Below, one piece after another: positions 14,041-24,393 of a DNA stretch of 64,000 nt. The translations under genes were made by a program, and so were the position numbers. The DNA comes from Muraenolepis orangiensis (taxonomy: Eukaryota; Chordata; Actinopteri; Gadiformes; Muraenolepididae). Location of the stretch: positions 19,208,059 through 19,272,058 of the forward strand of contig CM051007.1 in assembly GCA_027704905.1 (NCBI GenBank), written 5' to 3'. Each line of letters begins with the position of its first letter. Position 1 is the stretch's first letter. The notes below the pieces were generated by a model, which saw only the letters and a program-made list of their open reading frames with translations, was not told where the DNA came from and did no database searches.

Positions 14041-14330
14041 TCGATGAATGACTGTACTGGTACTGTACTGTAGCTCGCTACATCGTCACACACCATCAGG
14101 GCCTCCTCCACTCAGCTGGGACCATTAGGTTTCATAGACAAATGGCTGCCACGCAACCACACCTTCCTAACAATTACCAATGCAAAGAAAGATCAAGTCA
14201 AAACTCTCAATTGAATTGCACAACAATGCTTAACAAACTCAAGACAGCCATTAACTAAGTGTGTGTAAACAAAATGCAACCAGCTCAACGAGATGCAACA
14301 CTGCGGCACTGTCTCACTCACCAATGATGT

Positions 14331-14654
14331 TCACTTAAAGACAAAATCCATTCTCCTGTCCTTCTGGATGAATGTTTTGATAACCCGGTCATAAAGCTGA
14401 TCACTGCTTTTCAGATCCCAAATTAGTTGCCTTTCATGCCTTTTCAAGAAGTTGCCTTTTGTGAGTCGGGATTGTCCTGTTCTGTTCCTCGTTTTTATCC
14501 GTTTGAGGGCGGAAAATGTCCTTTCCACAGACGCAGTGGTGACTGGATCGTTAAAACGTTTTTATAATGTCAATTTTACACTGAATGGTTGTCTGGAAAA
14601 GGGTACTAACAACAATTCTGCAACAACATCATCTTCACCTGTTGCCATTTCCAT
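14331..14654 (-). pseudogene. hAT transposase: N-terminus fused to C-terminal dimerisation end
   Basis: The minus-strand reading starts MEMATGEDDVVAELLLVPFS, which resembles the N-terminal lead of hAT transposases with a TTF-type zinc finger. It meets one in-frame stop, then continues directly into FNDPVTTASVERTFSALKRI, the conserved hATC dimerisation block, and ends RRMDFVFK and stop. The whole zinc finger and DDE catalytic core are missing, so about 108 codons remain of a protein normally several hundred residues long. It cannot be catalytic. The second hAT copy at 62172-62320 ends in the same RRMDFVFK. I infer an internal deletion that left a non-autonomous element. Confidence 0.75.
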
Positions 14655-14783
14655 GTAAAAAACCTACCTAGAAAAAAAACAACGTAGCACTAAGCTAGAT
14701 CCTCTGTCTCGAGCCAGTGAACTAAAGGGACCTTCTGAATCTGAAAGAATACGCCCATTGGCTACAAACCAATATATGATTGA

Positions 14784-16188
14784 CCTGTCTGCGGCGTTCA
14801 ACACAGTGAACCACCAGATCCTTCTCTCCACTCTCGCCGAGCTTGGAATCGCTGGAACTGCGTTATCCTGGTTCACCTCCTACCTCGCAGATCGCACTTA
14901 TCAGGTCACATGGAACGGTTCCCTGTCCAGACCCTGCACCCTGGACACCGGAGTCCCCCAAGGCTCAGTATTGGGACCCCTTCTGTTTTCTCTTTAAACT
15001 AAATCACTAGGCTCTGTAATCACATCTCATGGCTTCTCCTATCACTGCTATGCAGATGACACTCAACTGTTTCTCTCTGTTTCCCCCCTCAGAAACCCAA
15101 ATCGCATCGACATCAGCAGATGGACAGCCGCTAACCACCTGAAGCTCAACCTTGACAAGACTGAGCTCCTCTTCATACCGGGGAAAGACTGCCCTCAGAT
15201 GGACCTACTGGTCACCATCGAGAACACCCAAGTCTCCCCCTCAACCACAACAAGAGACCTTGGTGTGGTGGTAGATGACCAGCTGTCCTGCAATGCAAAC
15301 GTCACCGCGGTGGCCCGATCTTGCAGAATTGCCCTCTACAACATCCGCAGGATCCGGCCCTTCCTCACACGTGAAGCGGCGCAGATCCTGGTCCAAGCGC
15401 TCGTCATCACCCGCCTCGACTACTGCAACTCTCTCCTGGCGGGACTCCCCGCCTCTGCTACCAAGCCCATCCAATGCATCCAGAACGCAGCAGCACGCCT
15501 GGTATTCAACCTATCAAAATTCTCCCACTCTTCTGCGATCTCCACTGGCTTCCGGTAAATGCTCGCATCAAGTTCAAGACTCTGGTGCTGACCTTTAGGG
15601 CAGTCAATGGAACTGCCCCAGCCTACCTCCAGGCGTTGGTCAAGCCCTACATCCCAGCCAGAGCGCTCCGCTCAACTTCTGCCAGGCGACTTGTTCGACC
15701 TTCACTGATAACAACCAAGCATCGCTCTTCCAAGACCCAGCTCTTCACGGCTCTGGCTCCACAGTGGTGGAATGAACTCCCGTCTCATGTCAGGACGGCA
15801 GAATCCCTCGCCAGCTTCCACAAGAGACTCAAGACCCACCTGTTCAGAGTCCACCTGGACTCTCCATGAACCCTCCTTCTCCTTTGTGAACCCCTAACTT
15901 GCTTAAGTCCTGACATTAATAGCTCTTAGCATGTTGTATATTCTAGCAAGTGTATATCCTTAATGTTGACAACACGCTCTTATCACAGCTACTTAAGCAG
16001 GTGACCTGGCAGTACGAAATGTGTTGTTCATGTTGTTAATATGAATGCTTGTGAACTGCTCTATTTTTAAGTTCGCGTACCTCAGCGTTATGCTATTGTC
16101 TGCTTCAACAAATGTACACCTTGTATGTCGCTTTGGAAGCATCTGCCAAATGCCCTAAATGTAAATGTAAATGTAAATGTAAATGATT
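14784..16188 (+). mobile_element. L2/CR1-type LINE with TAAATG tail, 5'-truncated
   Basis: Starts abruptly in RT motif A (DLSAAFNTVNHQILL), then GVPQGSVLGPLLFSL, a TAA stop at 14995-14997 where the family has a tyrosine, the YADD catalytic box at 15049-15060, LNLDKTELLFIPG, LGVVVDDQLSC, LDYCNSLLAGLP and AAARLVFN. A frameshift follows near 15520, then DLHWLPVNARIKFK and WWNELPSHVR to the ORF2 end at about 15869. The 3' UTR ends in GTAAATG repeats (16158-16186), as in L2-type fish LINEs. It interrupts the hAT element; ATGATTG at 14777-14783 and 16183-16189 may be the target duplication. It is dead. Confidence 0.9.
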
Positions 16189-17744
16189 GGTTGATCAAAT
16201 TGTCAATCCACATGTTTACACTTTTTGAAGTATGTTTTATGGTTTTTTTCCTCCTCTCTCTCTCTTTGTGGCCAGTTGGATGGGATGGGATCGGAAAGGA
16301 TGGGGAGGAAAATATGTACTCTTGGAAAATGTTTCCATTTGGGGATGTCTGTGATGTGTACACGCTGAGCTTGGCCATTGTGAAGAATCCATGTGTCCTC
16401 TTTTAAATGACCTCCGTGTTTCATCATTTTTGCATGCAAAGGTCTCTGACGTTTATATTTGACTTTAAGTCATTCTTAGAAATGGTTTTTATGCGGAGAC
16501 TTTCCACATATGCTCTCATTCAGTTTAAGGGCCAAGGCATTCGCGAGTATTTTGGTTGAAGGATATTCTTCCCAGCAACCCAGAAAAATATCAGATTGGT
16601 TGCATTTGTTTTCTAACACAAAACCACTCAAATGCGTAGTGCATGGACCGAGAAAGACAAACAAATCAATGTAAAATAAAACTGGAATATAACAGATCAA
16701 CAACACAGATACGATTAAATTGTATTCAATTTTATTAATACAATTCATTTAAAAAAAAATTGTTTCATCCGAGGGTTCCAGGGTCTTCTCTGAATACCTT
16801 GAAGGCCCTGATGCTTCACCACTGCTATACACAATAATAAAGAACAATAAAGTGTTTCAATGGATGATATGTACATATGCGGATGGTGCAAAAAGCTTTT
16901 TGAAGTGACAGTAGGGCAGCTCCACAGTGGTAGCAGCATCAAATGGTATTCAGCCTTCGATGGTTTTGTGTAGGCAATTGTCAAAATCCGTCCCCATCTT
17001 ACACCCTCAAATCTTTAGGGTTCTAACCACCAGTTTCCAAGTGCCGGAACGGTCGGTTGAATCTGCGTGTGTTCGAGACTAGACTGTGTTTATTCTTTCT
17101 CTACGGTGCAGAAAGAGGAGAGGAGAATGTAGCAAGTGGGTTCAGATGCTATTTGTGTGAACAAGCGCAAGAACCTGCTGTCCGTGCAGGCTCCAAGCAG
17201 TAGCCAAGGTTACGTTATCTTTAGTTTTTTTAACATTTGTGTTTATTTTGCATCATTCTCATTTTTCATTTGAATCGTGGCTTTGGCTTATTAAACACTC
17301 AAAAGATCTAAGTATATTTTGATTCACTACCATTTTCTCTCCTTTTTACTAGGGCTGCTGCTGTTTTACTGAGGTATTAGCATTGCCTTGCTTAGCATGT
17401 CCGAGGTCAGCTGGATTGCGCATTGTCGTTATCATATAGATGGATTGGGGGGAAACACTCTCCCCAGCTACAAGGTTGTTATATATAAAAAATAATGTAA
17501 ATATACGAGGATCATTTATAGTGACAAATATGTGGTGGTGTATTCATTGTCTTGGCTTGCATACTAAAATGGCGAGGTGAAGAAACCAAAAACGCACACC
17601 ACATTTACATTTACATACAGTACATTTTCCTGTTAAAGAGGACAGTGATGGATTCGAATGTGTCTGAGATGCAGACGTGATCCAAATGACAACAACATTT
17701 GAGTGGTCTGTACAGCTGCAAGCAAAGCATTGAAGTCAATTCAG
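16189..17744. other. Unique sequence, nothing recognised
   Basis: Non-repetitive, AT-rich. The right part of the interrupted hAT should begin here, but I could not identify its terminus. No gene signature. Confidence 0.4.
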
Positions 17745-17810
17745 AATGCGGGGAATGAATGGAGAGTAGGTTTTCCATTGTACTTGCGACACATGGTAAA
17801 TAAATTGAAG
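17745..17810 (+). mobile_element. LINE 3' UTR fragment
   Basis: Reads GGGGAATGAATGGAGAGTAG then TTTTCCATTGTACTTG, the plus-strand equivalent of the 3' end at 6756-6850 and 13274-13443. Confidence 0.6.
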
Positions 17811-18427
17811 TTTTTTACTTTTTTCTCTTCTCTGCTCCAGACTCCTGCAGCATCTGCATTATGAAAACAGACCAATAGGGGATGAGAGAGAGTGCACTAA
17901 AATATTTAATTTTATTCTTAGGGGAATATATTTATATTGGTTTTAATTTAGTTGTGTTTCATCTAAATTAACTAAAACTCTTTTTTCGACCATATGAGAT
18001 TGTGAGCTATGTGTGCAATATATACTAAACTGATTATTGCAAAACATCACAATCAATCTTCGGCACAAAATAAATGAACTCCAGGTTTTTGCTCACACTG
18101 AAAGAGAATATTGAAATAAATTATATTTGAATTCATGATGCATGACACCATTTTCATTTAGCCCAAAACCAATTTTAAATGGTTTTGAAAGGTTAAGCTT
18201 GCTTATGTGTGTACATGCGGGTGCATGTGTTGTTGTGGTAACATGTTTGGTTGTTATTGCTATTGCTATTCTTAGGAAGAATGTTCTTCTTCAGGTGAGG
18301 CAAATTATTTAGGAATGACCTTACCATGCTGTGATTGACATGACAAGACTTGTTTGCATTATCTATATGAAGCATAAGTTGATTAATAACGACAATATGA
18401 TTTCCAAGTGTGACCGGGAGTTTTGGA
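17811..18427. other. Unique sequence, nothing recognised
   Basis: AT-rich sequence up to the Gypsy fragment. No signature seen. Confidence 0.4.
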
Positions 18428-18875
18428 GTGTGTGAACCGGACACAGTTAGTTGTTGTTGTTGGCGCCATGGCAGTGGATATAGCTTTCCAGCTCGAGTCA
18501 GCAGCAGCCTTAGCATCACAGCTAGCTCCCTCCTCCTGTTCTTTTCCCCCCAGACCCATGCTACTAACTCAAATGGTGGCGCTACCCATGGAGCCTCCCG
18601 GGGAGATTTTCCCTGAGGACTGCTTGGACGTGAACTTTGCAGCACGCCAGGGTACGGCAGCACGCCGGGCCTGTGGTAATTGTGGCTCATCATCGCACCA
18701 GAGTCAAGCTCCAAACTGCCCTGCCAAGGGACAGAGGTGTCAACGCTGTGGCAGGCAGAACCATTTCCACGGGTCTGTCGCTCTGTTCCCTCAACCGACA
18801 GCTAATCTTCATGTATGCCTGGGCCACACACGCCGACGACCATCCACTAAGTGGACGCCACCTCCCGACCGCTAA
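18423..18875 (+). pseudogene. Gypsy gag C-terminal fragment with zinc knuckles
   Basis: The frame carries CGNCGSSSHQSQAPNCPAKG followed by QRCQRCGRQNHFHG. The first finger has an unusual C-x2-C-x4-H-x6-C spacing. The second is C-x2-C-x4-H, with its last cysteine in another frame because of a small indel at about 18770. Gag zinc knuckles bind retrotransposon RNA. The upstream capsid part is missing and the open frame is a fragment, not a gene. Confidence 0.7.
18428..18461 (+). repeat. 34-bp direct repeat, left copy
   Basis: Starts GTGTGTGAACCGGACACAGT and ends in TTGTTGTTGTT. It is identical to 21042-21075, and similarity extends about 6 bp upstream with mismatches. The left copy is followed at once by TGGCGCC, which could be a primer-binding-site remnant of the Gypsy element. 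Confidence 0.85.
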
Positions 18876-19042
18876 AGTGCTGCAAGGTGGAGCTGGATGG
18901 GGTCTGCCTCCCACTGCTGCTGGATACGGGGGCCTCCAAGCCGCTCCTGAATGTTTCCATGGTCTGTGGAACGGACCACGGCGGCTCTTTCCGCTCTGAA
19001 CACCACCAACGCCGAGGATCTGTACGGGTATGGACACTCTAA
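18851..19042 (+). pseudogene. Gypsy protease fragment
   Basis: A retropepsin core is readable as ELDGVCLPLLLDTGAS, with the active-site DTG at 18923-18931. The frame closes after about 64 codons and the C-terminal part of the protease is in another frame. It is part of the broken Gypsy pol and non-functional. Confidence 0.75.
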
Positions 19043-19371
19043 AATAGGAATGGCGGGCACGATCACCTTTGCTGTGTGTTACGGGACTAAGGCTCTCCCT
19101 GCATTCACCTTTCAAGTGTCTCGTCAGGGGGCCAACCACACGATTTGATTTGTGAGCTGGGTTTCACCCTGGTGGACAATTCTGGGGCCGCCATCTTGTC
19201 TGTTGGCTCGCCGTGGCAACAGCGCTGGCCTGCTCTGTTCAGTGTTTTGGGCTGCATCACCGCCTTTGACCACCAGCCCCTCCTCAAGCCTGAGGTACAT
19301 CTGGTGATTCAGCCCATACGCCGCCTGCCTCACGCCTGCACGACGACGTCACCGCCGAGCTGCTAAAACTC

Positions 19372-19777
19372 TTGGACGCGGGCATTATCGAGCGCATTGA
19401 TGCTTCCCCGTGGATTTCAAACCTGGTGGTGGTGAAGAAAAAGTCAGGGGGCTTGCGCCCATGCATCGATCTCAGGCCGGTGAACAAGGCCATGATACCT
19501 GACAGGTATCCGCTGCCCACAGTGGAGGAGCTAGCCGCACAATTCTATGGCTCTTCGCTGTTCACAAAGCTAGATTTTTGCCAAGGCTACCTGCAGCTTC
19601 CGCTGCACCCTGACAGTCGCAGCCTTACAGCTTTCGTGATGCATGTCGTGTGCATGTCGAGTGTTTCGCTATACCCGCATGCCCTTCGGCCTCAGCTCGG
19701 CCCCCAGCTGTTTTCAAAAAATCATGGCAACCATCTTCGCCGGCATCCCGGGCGTGGTCGTCTTCCTAGACGACATA
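19372..19777 (+). pseudogene. Gypsy reverse transcriptase, N-terminal part
   Basis: Fingers and palm of a Ty3-type RT: IIERIDASPWISNLVVVKKK, GGLRPCIDLRPVNKAM, YPLPTVEEL and motif A TKLDFCQGYLQLPL. A frameshift near 19630 moves the next part (RMPFGLSSAP-like, FLDD) to another frame. The catalytic LDD ends at 19773, exactly where the SINE target duplication begins. Upstream, 19250-19371 supplies the start of RT in two further frames. Confidence 0.85.
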
Positions 19778-20046
19778 ACAACAACAACAAACAACAAATC
19801 GTGAGGATTGAATCCTCTTTATTGGTCACATACATGAAGACATACAGTGAAACGTGTTCTCTGCATTTAACCCATCCTAGTATTAGGAGCAGTGGGCAGC
19901 TATTCATACAGCGCCCGGGGAGCAGTTAGGGTTAGGGTCTTCCTCAAGGACACCTCGACAGTTTTTGCTAGGAGGAGCCGGGGATCGAACCAGCAACCTT
20001 CCGGTTGTGAGGCGACCGCTCTACCTCCTGAGCTAGACTGCCGCCC
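19778..20046 (-). mobile_element. Mosaic tRNA-SINE (type B head, type A tail) inside Gypsy RT
   Basis: On the minus strand the head reads GGCGGCAGTCTAGCTCAGGA, box B GGTTCGATCCCC and GAGGTGTCCTTGAGGAAG, matching the heads at 40484-40757 and 45095-45340. The body and tail (CTCCTAATACTAGGATGGG, GTGACCAATAAAG) match the SINEs at 7845 and 50379. It ends in an ACAACA-type tail (plus strand 19778-19797). ACATA at 19773-19777 and 20047-20051 is the likely target duplication. Confidence 0.88.
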
Positions 20047-20895
20047 ACATAGTGGTTCATGGTGCAACACCAGCCATTCATGAACGTCCTCGCCAGTTCC
20101 GCCTGACCGCCGACAGCCTCAGCCTGCTTCACTCCAACGTAAAGGGGGTGCTGCGCCTGCCTGAGCCGTCCTGCCCAGCTCAGCTCTCTTTGTTTCTGGG
20201 GATGACGGCCTACTACCTGCGCTTCCTTCCCCAGTACTCCTCAACCACCTCCCCACTACGCAAGCTCCTGAAAAAGGACGCGGTCTGGGAGTGGACCCCG
20301 GCCTGCTCTGCCGCTATTCGCCAGCTCAAGATGCAGCTCACCTCAACGCCGGTGCTCACATTCTTTGACATGGCGAGCCCCACGTTCGTGACCTGTGACG
20401 CACCCAATATGGCAATAGGGGCGGTGCTGTCCCAGATCCAAGGGGATACGGATCGCCCAGTGGTGTTCGCCTCTCGGTCCCTCAGCTCGGCCGAACAGAA
20501 ATACTCGGTGGGGGAGCAGGAGGCGGGAGTGCGTCTGGGCGTGCGAGCGGTGGCACATGTACGTGTACGGGCGACATTTTACGTTGCGTACTGACCATCA
20601 GGCTCACAGCCCTGCTTGCTACATCGGGGTCGGGCACAAACCGCTGATGATCTACCGCTGGTCAGAGAGACTCCAGTCGTATGACTTCACCACACTGTTT
20701 ACTCCCGGCAGGGAGAATGTGGTGGCTGACCTGCTCTCCCGCGCCACACCCACCCCAGCACCCGGCGCGGGCCCGGACACAATAGAGTCAGAGCTCATAA
20801 TCATGCTCCACGCCCCGCTCCAGACCGCTGTTTCCCTGGAGGACCTTCGGCTTGCGTCGGATGAGGACCCCATGCTCTCCCGGCTCCGCACTTAG
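20047..20895 (+). pseudogene. Gypsy RT connection and RNase H fragment
   Basis: Continues the RT after the SINE (IVVHGATPAIHE, LSLLHSNVK), then SLFLGMTAYYLRFLPQYS, the tether LLKKDAVWEWT and the RNase H domain with the first catalytic Asp in VTCDAPNMAIGAVLSQ and the Glu region KYSVGEQEAG. A frameshift at about 20545-20570 is followed by MYVYGRHFTLRTDHQA in the next frame and by FTPGRENVVADLLSRA, the usual RNase H end. A stop follows at 20893-20895. Integrase is not present downstream. Confidence 0.85.
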
Positions 20896-21041
20896 ATCCG
20901 GGAGGGATGGCCTGCGAAGGTCCCAGAGGAGCTGGCGTCTTTTCATCGGGTCAAGGACAAGCTGACCTGCTGGAACGGTGTCTGCGTGGCCCAGGGCCTC
21001 CGCTCAATTGTCCCCATCGACCTCAGGGCACGCGTCTTGGG

Positions 21042-21075
21042 GTGTGTGAACCGGACACAGTTAGTTGTTGTTGTT
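21042..21075 (+). repeat. 34-bp direct repeat, right copy
   Basis: Identical to 18428-18461. It joins directly to the Gypsy coding remnant on its left and to unrelated AT-rich DNA on its right. Confidence 0.85.
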
Positions 21076-21655
21076 CAAACAAACCATTTGAATATTTACA
21101 AGATTAAACTATTTACATATTTACAAGTTATGGGAACACCCTAATCACAAAATCGCATTAAGCATCAGAGAAAATAAAATAAAAAAGTATACTAATTATA
21201 CTTTTTAAGTCTTTCAACTTGTAAACCCTTTAACTCCCTAATTCACACACGTAATTTTTCTCTGTCTTCAAGAATTGTTAGGGTACAAGATATAAATGAT
21301 CAAATCTATTAAGTGCCACTTCTCCCACAATATTTAGACCCCATAGGCATATTGTACATCAAAATGTTTAGCTCCTCAAAGTCAATGCTCATCAACTCAA
21401 ATTTTCTAACAGTTTCATACTTTTTACAAGGGATAACTTTATTAATAACTTTAAATGTTCTCCACATACACATACATTGAACCAAAGCTGTTTTAAAAAA
21501 ATAACAATTTTCTCTCACTAAACTATTCTGCCCAAACTTCCACACTAACCATAAAACTACAGTACTACTTCACTCGTTGCACTACTGTTCATTTCCAGTA
21601 TACCAGGCACTTACTTACAGCAAGCTACACGCCCCAATTTCTTCTACAATTGTGC
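21076..21655. other. AT-rich sequence of unknown nature
   Basis: No family recognised. A 78-codon minus-strand open frame at 21309-21545 has ordinary composition but no known motif. The block lies between the Gypsy fragment and a solo LTR and may be transposon-derived. Confidence 0.35.
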
Positions 21656-21934
21656 TGTGGAGTGTGTGTGGTTGGTTGCTGGTTAAAGCAGCCTCACCTG
21701 GCCTGAGTCAGACTGATTAGAGTCTGGGGCTGCTGGGTGAGGCTGCACACCTGTGGGTCCTTGGTAATCAAGACCCACAGGTTAAACAAGCTACCACCAC
21801 ACATACAATCAGAAGGAGCACTAGAATGTACAATCTGTGCTGCTTAACCACTGTTAACCGCTACAATAAACCAGATCATTTATCACCCTGTGTCCTCGTC
21901 TTCCGGAGATGCCTGAAATGGCACCTTTTGTACA
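21656..21934 (+). mobile_element. Solo LTR, copy 1
   Basis: Starts TGTGGAGTGTGTGTGGTTGG, contains TGCTGGGTGAGGCTGCACAC and CTGTGGGTCCTTGGTAATCA, a polyadenylation-like CAATAAACC, then CCTGTGTCCTCGTCTTCCGG, and ends near TGTACA. Divergent copies lie at 29888-30157 and 43138-43450. The TG...CA ends, length near 280 bp and late AATAAA support an LTR, probably Gypsy-type. No matching internal sequence is adjacent, and a target duplication was not clear. Confidence 0.7.
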
Positions 21935-22059
21935 AAACTCATTAAAATGAATAAAAAGATCTAACATAGTAAAAAATGTAGACTACATCCTCTCATATTA
22001 TTGATGACTGCATATTGCCCAGCTGTTCTTCACTCATTATAACCAGTACACTGGTATGG

Positions 22060-23020
22060 AGGGTTACATATTGTATATGATTATTATATACAATGCTTAA
22101 CTGAATGAACATGTTATGTATTGGTGTATTTATTTGTTTGTTCATATATTTATATATTTAGACATTTGTATATTTATGTATTCGTTCATACTGCATATTA
22201 TTTTATTTATTCATTCATTCACACATGTATGTATCCATAATGTATTTATTGCTATATACAATACTTCTGTGTGTATATAGAAATGTGTCAACTTCATCCA
22301 TCAACAATCAGGGGGCAGGTTAAAGCTGCTGATTGGTGAATGAACGCTATTTGCTGTACTATCTGTGTAAGGATCCTGTATACCGTTTCATTAAGTTCTC
22401 TGTCAGTCAGGGACGACATTCCAATTCGTTCAGCAAAGCCCTCAATCTGATCTAAAGCAGCATAACAATTGGAATTGCCTCCATCTGGTCAGCTACAGCC
22501 AACATATCATTGTAGCAGGCAGCGTTTCATTAAGATCTGCACTGGGGGGCTGCCACCTTGAGTTAAGCAAAAGCAGTAGATTCAAGATTCAAGATTCAAC
22601 CACAAATCGCAGGGCAGGTTGGAGTCCGGCCCCTGAATTTTAATGGAGGAAGTGGACACACTTATTAATTTTGCTGCAGCAAGTTACACTGTGGATAAAA
22701 TAAAAGGACAAATATATAAATTAATGCATAAATACAATTCTAAACCGATAAATTAATGCGGGAATAAATGAATAAGTAATTAAATATACTAAGAAGTAAA
22801 TATACAAATGTGTTAATATATATATGTATATAAGAATGAATAAATATATAAATAAATCAATTTGTGATTTATTTATGGTGACAATCAAGCATTAAATTAT
22901 ATAGCTATTTATTATTTTATTTAAGCATTTAAATATATAATTGTATATTTATTCATTTATTGAAGTATTTAATTATATAATAATTGATGTATTTATATAT
23001 TTAGGTTCAGCCCTTTAAAC
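22060..23020. repeat. AT-rich low-complexity block, partly inverted
   Basis: The left part (22130-22260) is rich in TATTTATT/TTCATTCA phrases and the right part (22690-22990) in the complementary AATAAATGAATAA phrases, around about 400 bp of ordinary sequence. A GATTCAA x3 motif at 22582-22602 looks like a LINE 3' terminal repeat. The arrangement hints at a very old foldback element, but the arms are too degenerate to align by eye. Confidence 0.35.
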
Positions 23021-23556
23021 CCTCCCTATTGGTATGTTATATTGCAGGATGAGCAAGCAGACATTCAAGAAACTTGGCTCAACGCTCTTTCAAAGGTCTG
23101 TCTTCAGTGTAGTTTAGTATTAATTCAGCAACGTGGCTGAAAGTATTTGTTAATGTGCCTTTTTTCTTTTGGCCCTAGAATCAAAAATGTTTGGATGAAA
23201 GGTTTTCCATTGCCAGGGGAGGCTCCATCCCTAACACGCTTTCCCCAGTAGCCAAGCAGTGACAGTGACCCCCCGAGAGCAACAGTAATAAAACACTTCC
23301 AGGGGCCTCTCATCCCCCTGAAGGCCATGGGCAATGAGTGGATGAGGCCCGAGGCACCCTATTGGTCAGAGTTGGATGGAGGCTTTGCTAGATTGGCCAG
23401 AACCGAAAACACATGTTTGCTCATTGTGAAGTGATATGGTCGGTTTGCAGCTCGCTATGAAAAGAGATTATAGAATCCACTTTAAGCTACAAAATCACAA
23501 GGGAATATGACAACCGGCTTAAAAAAAAAACAATGATAGGCTACATTTGACCAGTG
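23021..23556. other. Unique sequence, nothing recognised
   Basis: No coding or element signature. A short poly-A lies at 23521-23530. Confidence 0.4.
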
Positions 23557-23557
23557 A

Positions 23558-23558
<1 letters not shown>

Positions 23559-23617
<59 letters not shown>
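23559..23617. repeat. (GT)n microsatellite
   Basis: About 59 bp of GT with one C interruption near the start. The following 23618-24390 is unique and unrecognised. Confidence 0.97.
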
Positions 23618-23619
<2 letters not shown>

Positions 23620-24393
23620 GGGGGAGGATTAGAGATAGTGGCACATGCCGACATTGTTTGGCGAAGTTGTATGGGAATTGTGGACGGAACAGCCTAATTT
23701 ATTCATTTAAATGCATTCCAATAACCATTTTTTGGTCCAACATGTCGAAGATAAATTCTCTGGGCCACTCTGAATGGAATGTTTGCATATAAATCAAGGC
23801 AAAACATTTAATCAGGATTTTGGTTCATTTTGGTGTACTTTGTGATTGCACGCTTTGTTTTACTAATTGTCATTTTTAAAGTACCTCTGGTCAAATCTAG
23901 TTGAGGCCAAAATATGTCACCATGGTTTATGTTTGTACTTGATGAAAATGAAGGTCTTTTCACAGCGAAATCCTGGCCAACTGCTTCTAAACCCAGTTAG
24001 GACATACAGACACCGTGCTTCTCAACAAGGGGAGTGCATTATTGAATGCACCACATGTAGTAGGCTATCTTCAGTTAGGTTCTCAAGAATCAAGAAATTG
24101 ATGCAATGCAGCATCATATTTTGACCAAGGAATTCGCCAGGGTCTTTCTTCCCAGAACATTTTTATTTGACCAGACAGCATCACATTGGTTTTTTTTGTA
24201 TTCAACCCCAGGCACAGTACACTTCTAAGGATCATAGTGGATGAATGATCAGGCTGTGTTTGTGTCAGTGAGAACCATATACAAACCATGTGGTATGCTT
24301 TGCAACAAGTGGAATAACTAGTAAAAAATGTGTTTTTCATGTGGCAAAAGAATGGTTGGGAATGCACGATTTAATGTGAAATATTCACTAATG

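Larger units (their letters stand above)
13444..14783 (-). mobile_element. hAT DNA transposon remnant, internally deleted
   Basis: Begins with CAGTGGCG, a typical hAT terminal motif also seen at 61369. The minus strand carries a shortened transposase at 14331-14654. The far side (14755-14783) has TTGGCTACAAACCAATATATGATTG, resembling TATGGCTGAAATATGATTG near the right side of the other hAT copy (63946-63956). The element is cut by the LINE beginning at 14784, and its other terminus was not found. A separate 398-bp foldback element sits inside it at 13643-14040. Confidence 0.7.
18462..21041 (+). mobile_element. Gypsy (Ty3) LTR retrotransposon fragment, gag to RNase H
   Basis: An internal region without LTRs. 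In order: zinc-knuckle gag end (about 18670-18775), protease with LLLDTGAS (18914-18937), RT from HQPLLKPEVHLVIQPI through LVVVKKKSGGLRPCIDLRPV and TKLDFCQGYLQLPL to the LDD catalytic box near 19765-19773, then after a SINE insertion the RT thumb and connection (FLGMTAYYLRFLP), RNase H (TCDAPNMAIGAVLSQ, FASRSLSSAEQKYSVGEQE, HFTLRTDHQA) and the start of the linker before integrase. It stops there at the right 34-bp repeat; integrase, 3' LTR and 5' LTR are missing. Several frameshifts break it (gag-PR, before RT, near 19630, near 20560). Confidence 0.9.

Noticed and set aside
18193..18714. 173-codon minus-strand frame overlapping the Gypsy gag region
   Set aside because: Antisense shadow of the gag fragment plus flanking AT-rich DNA.
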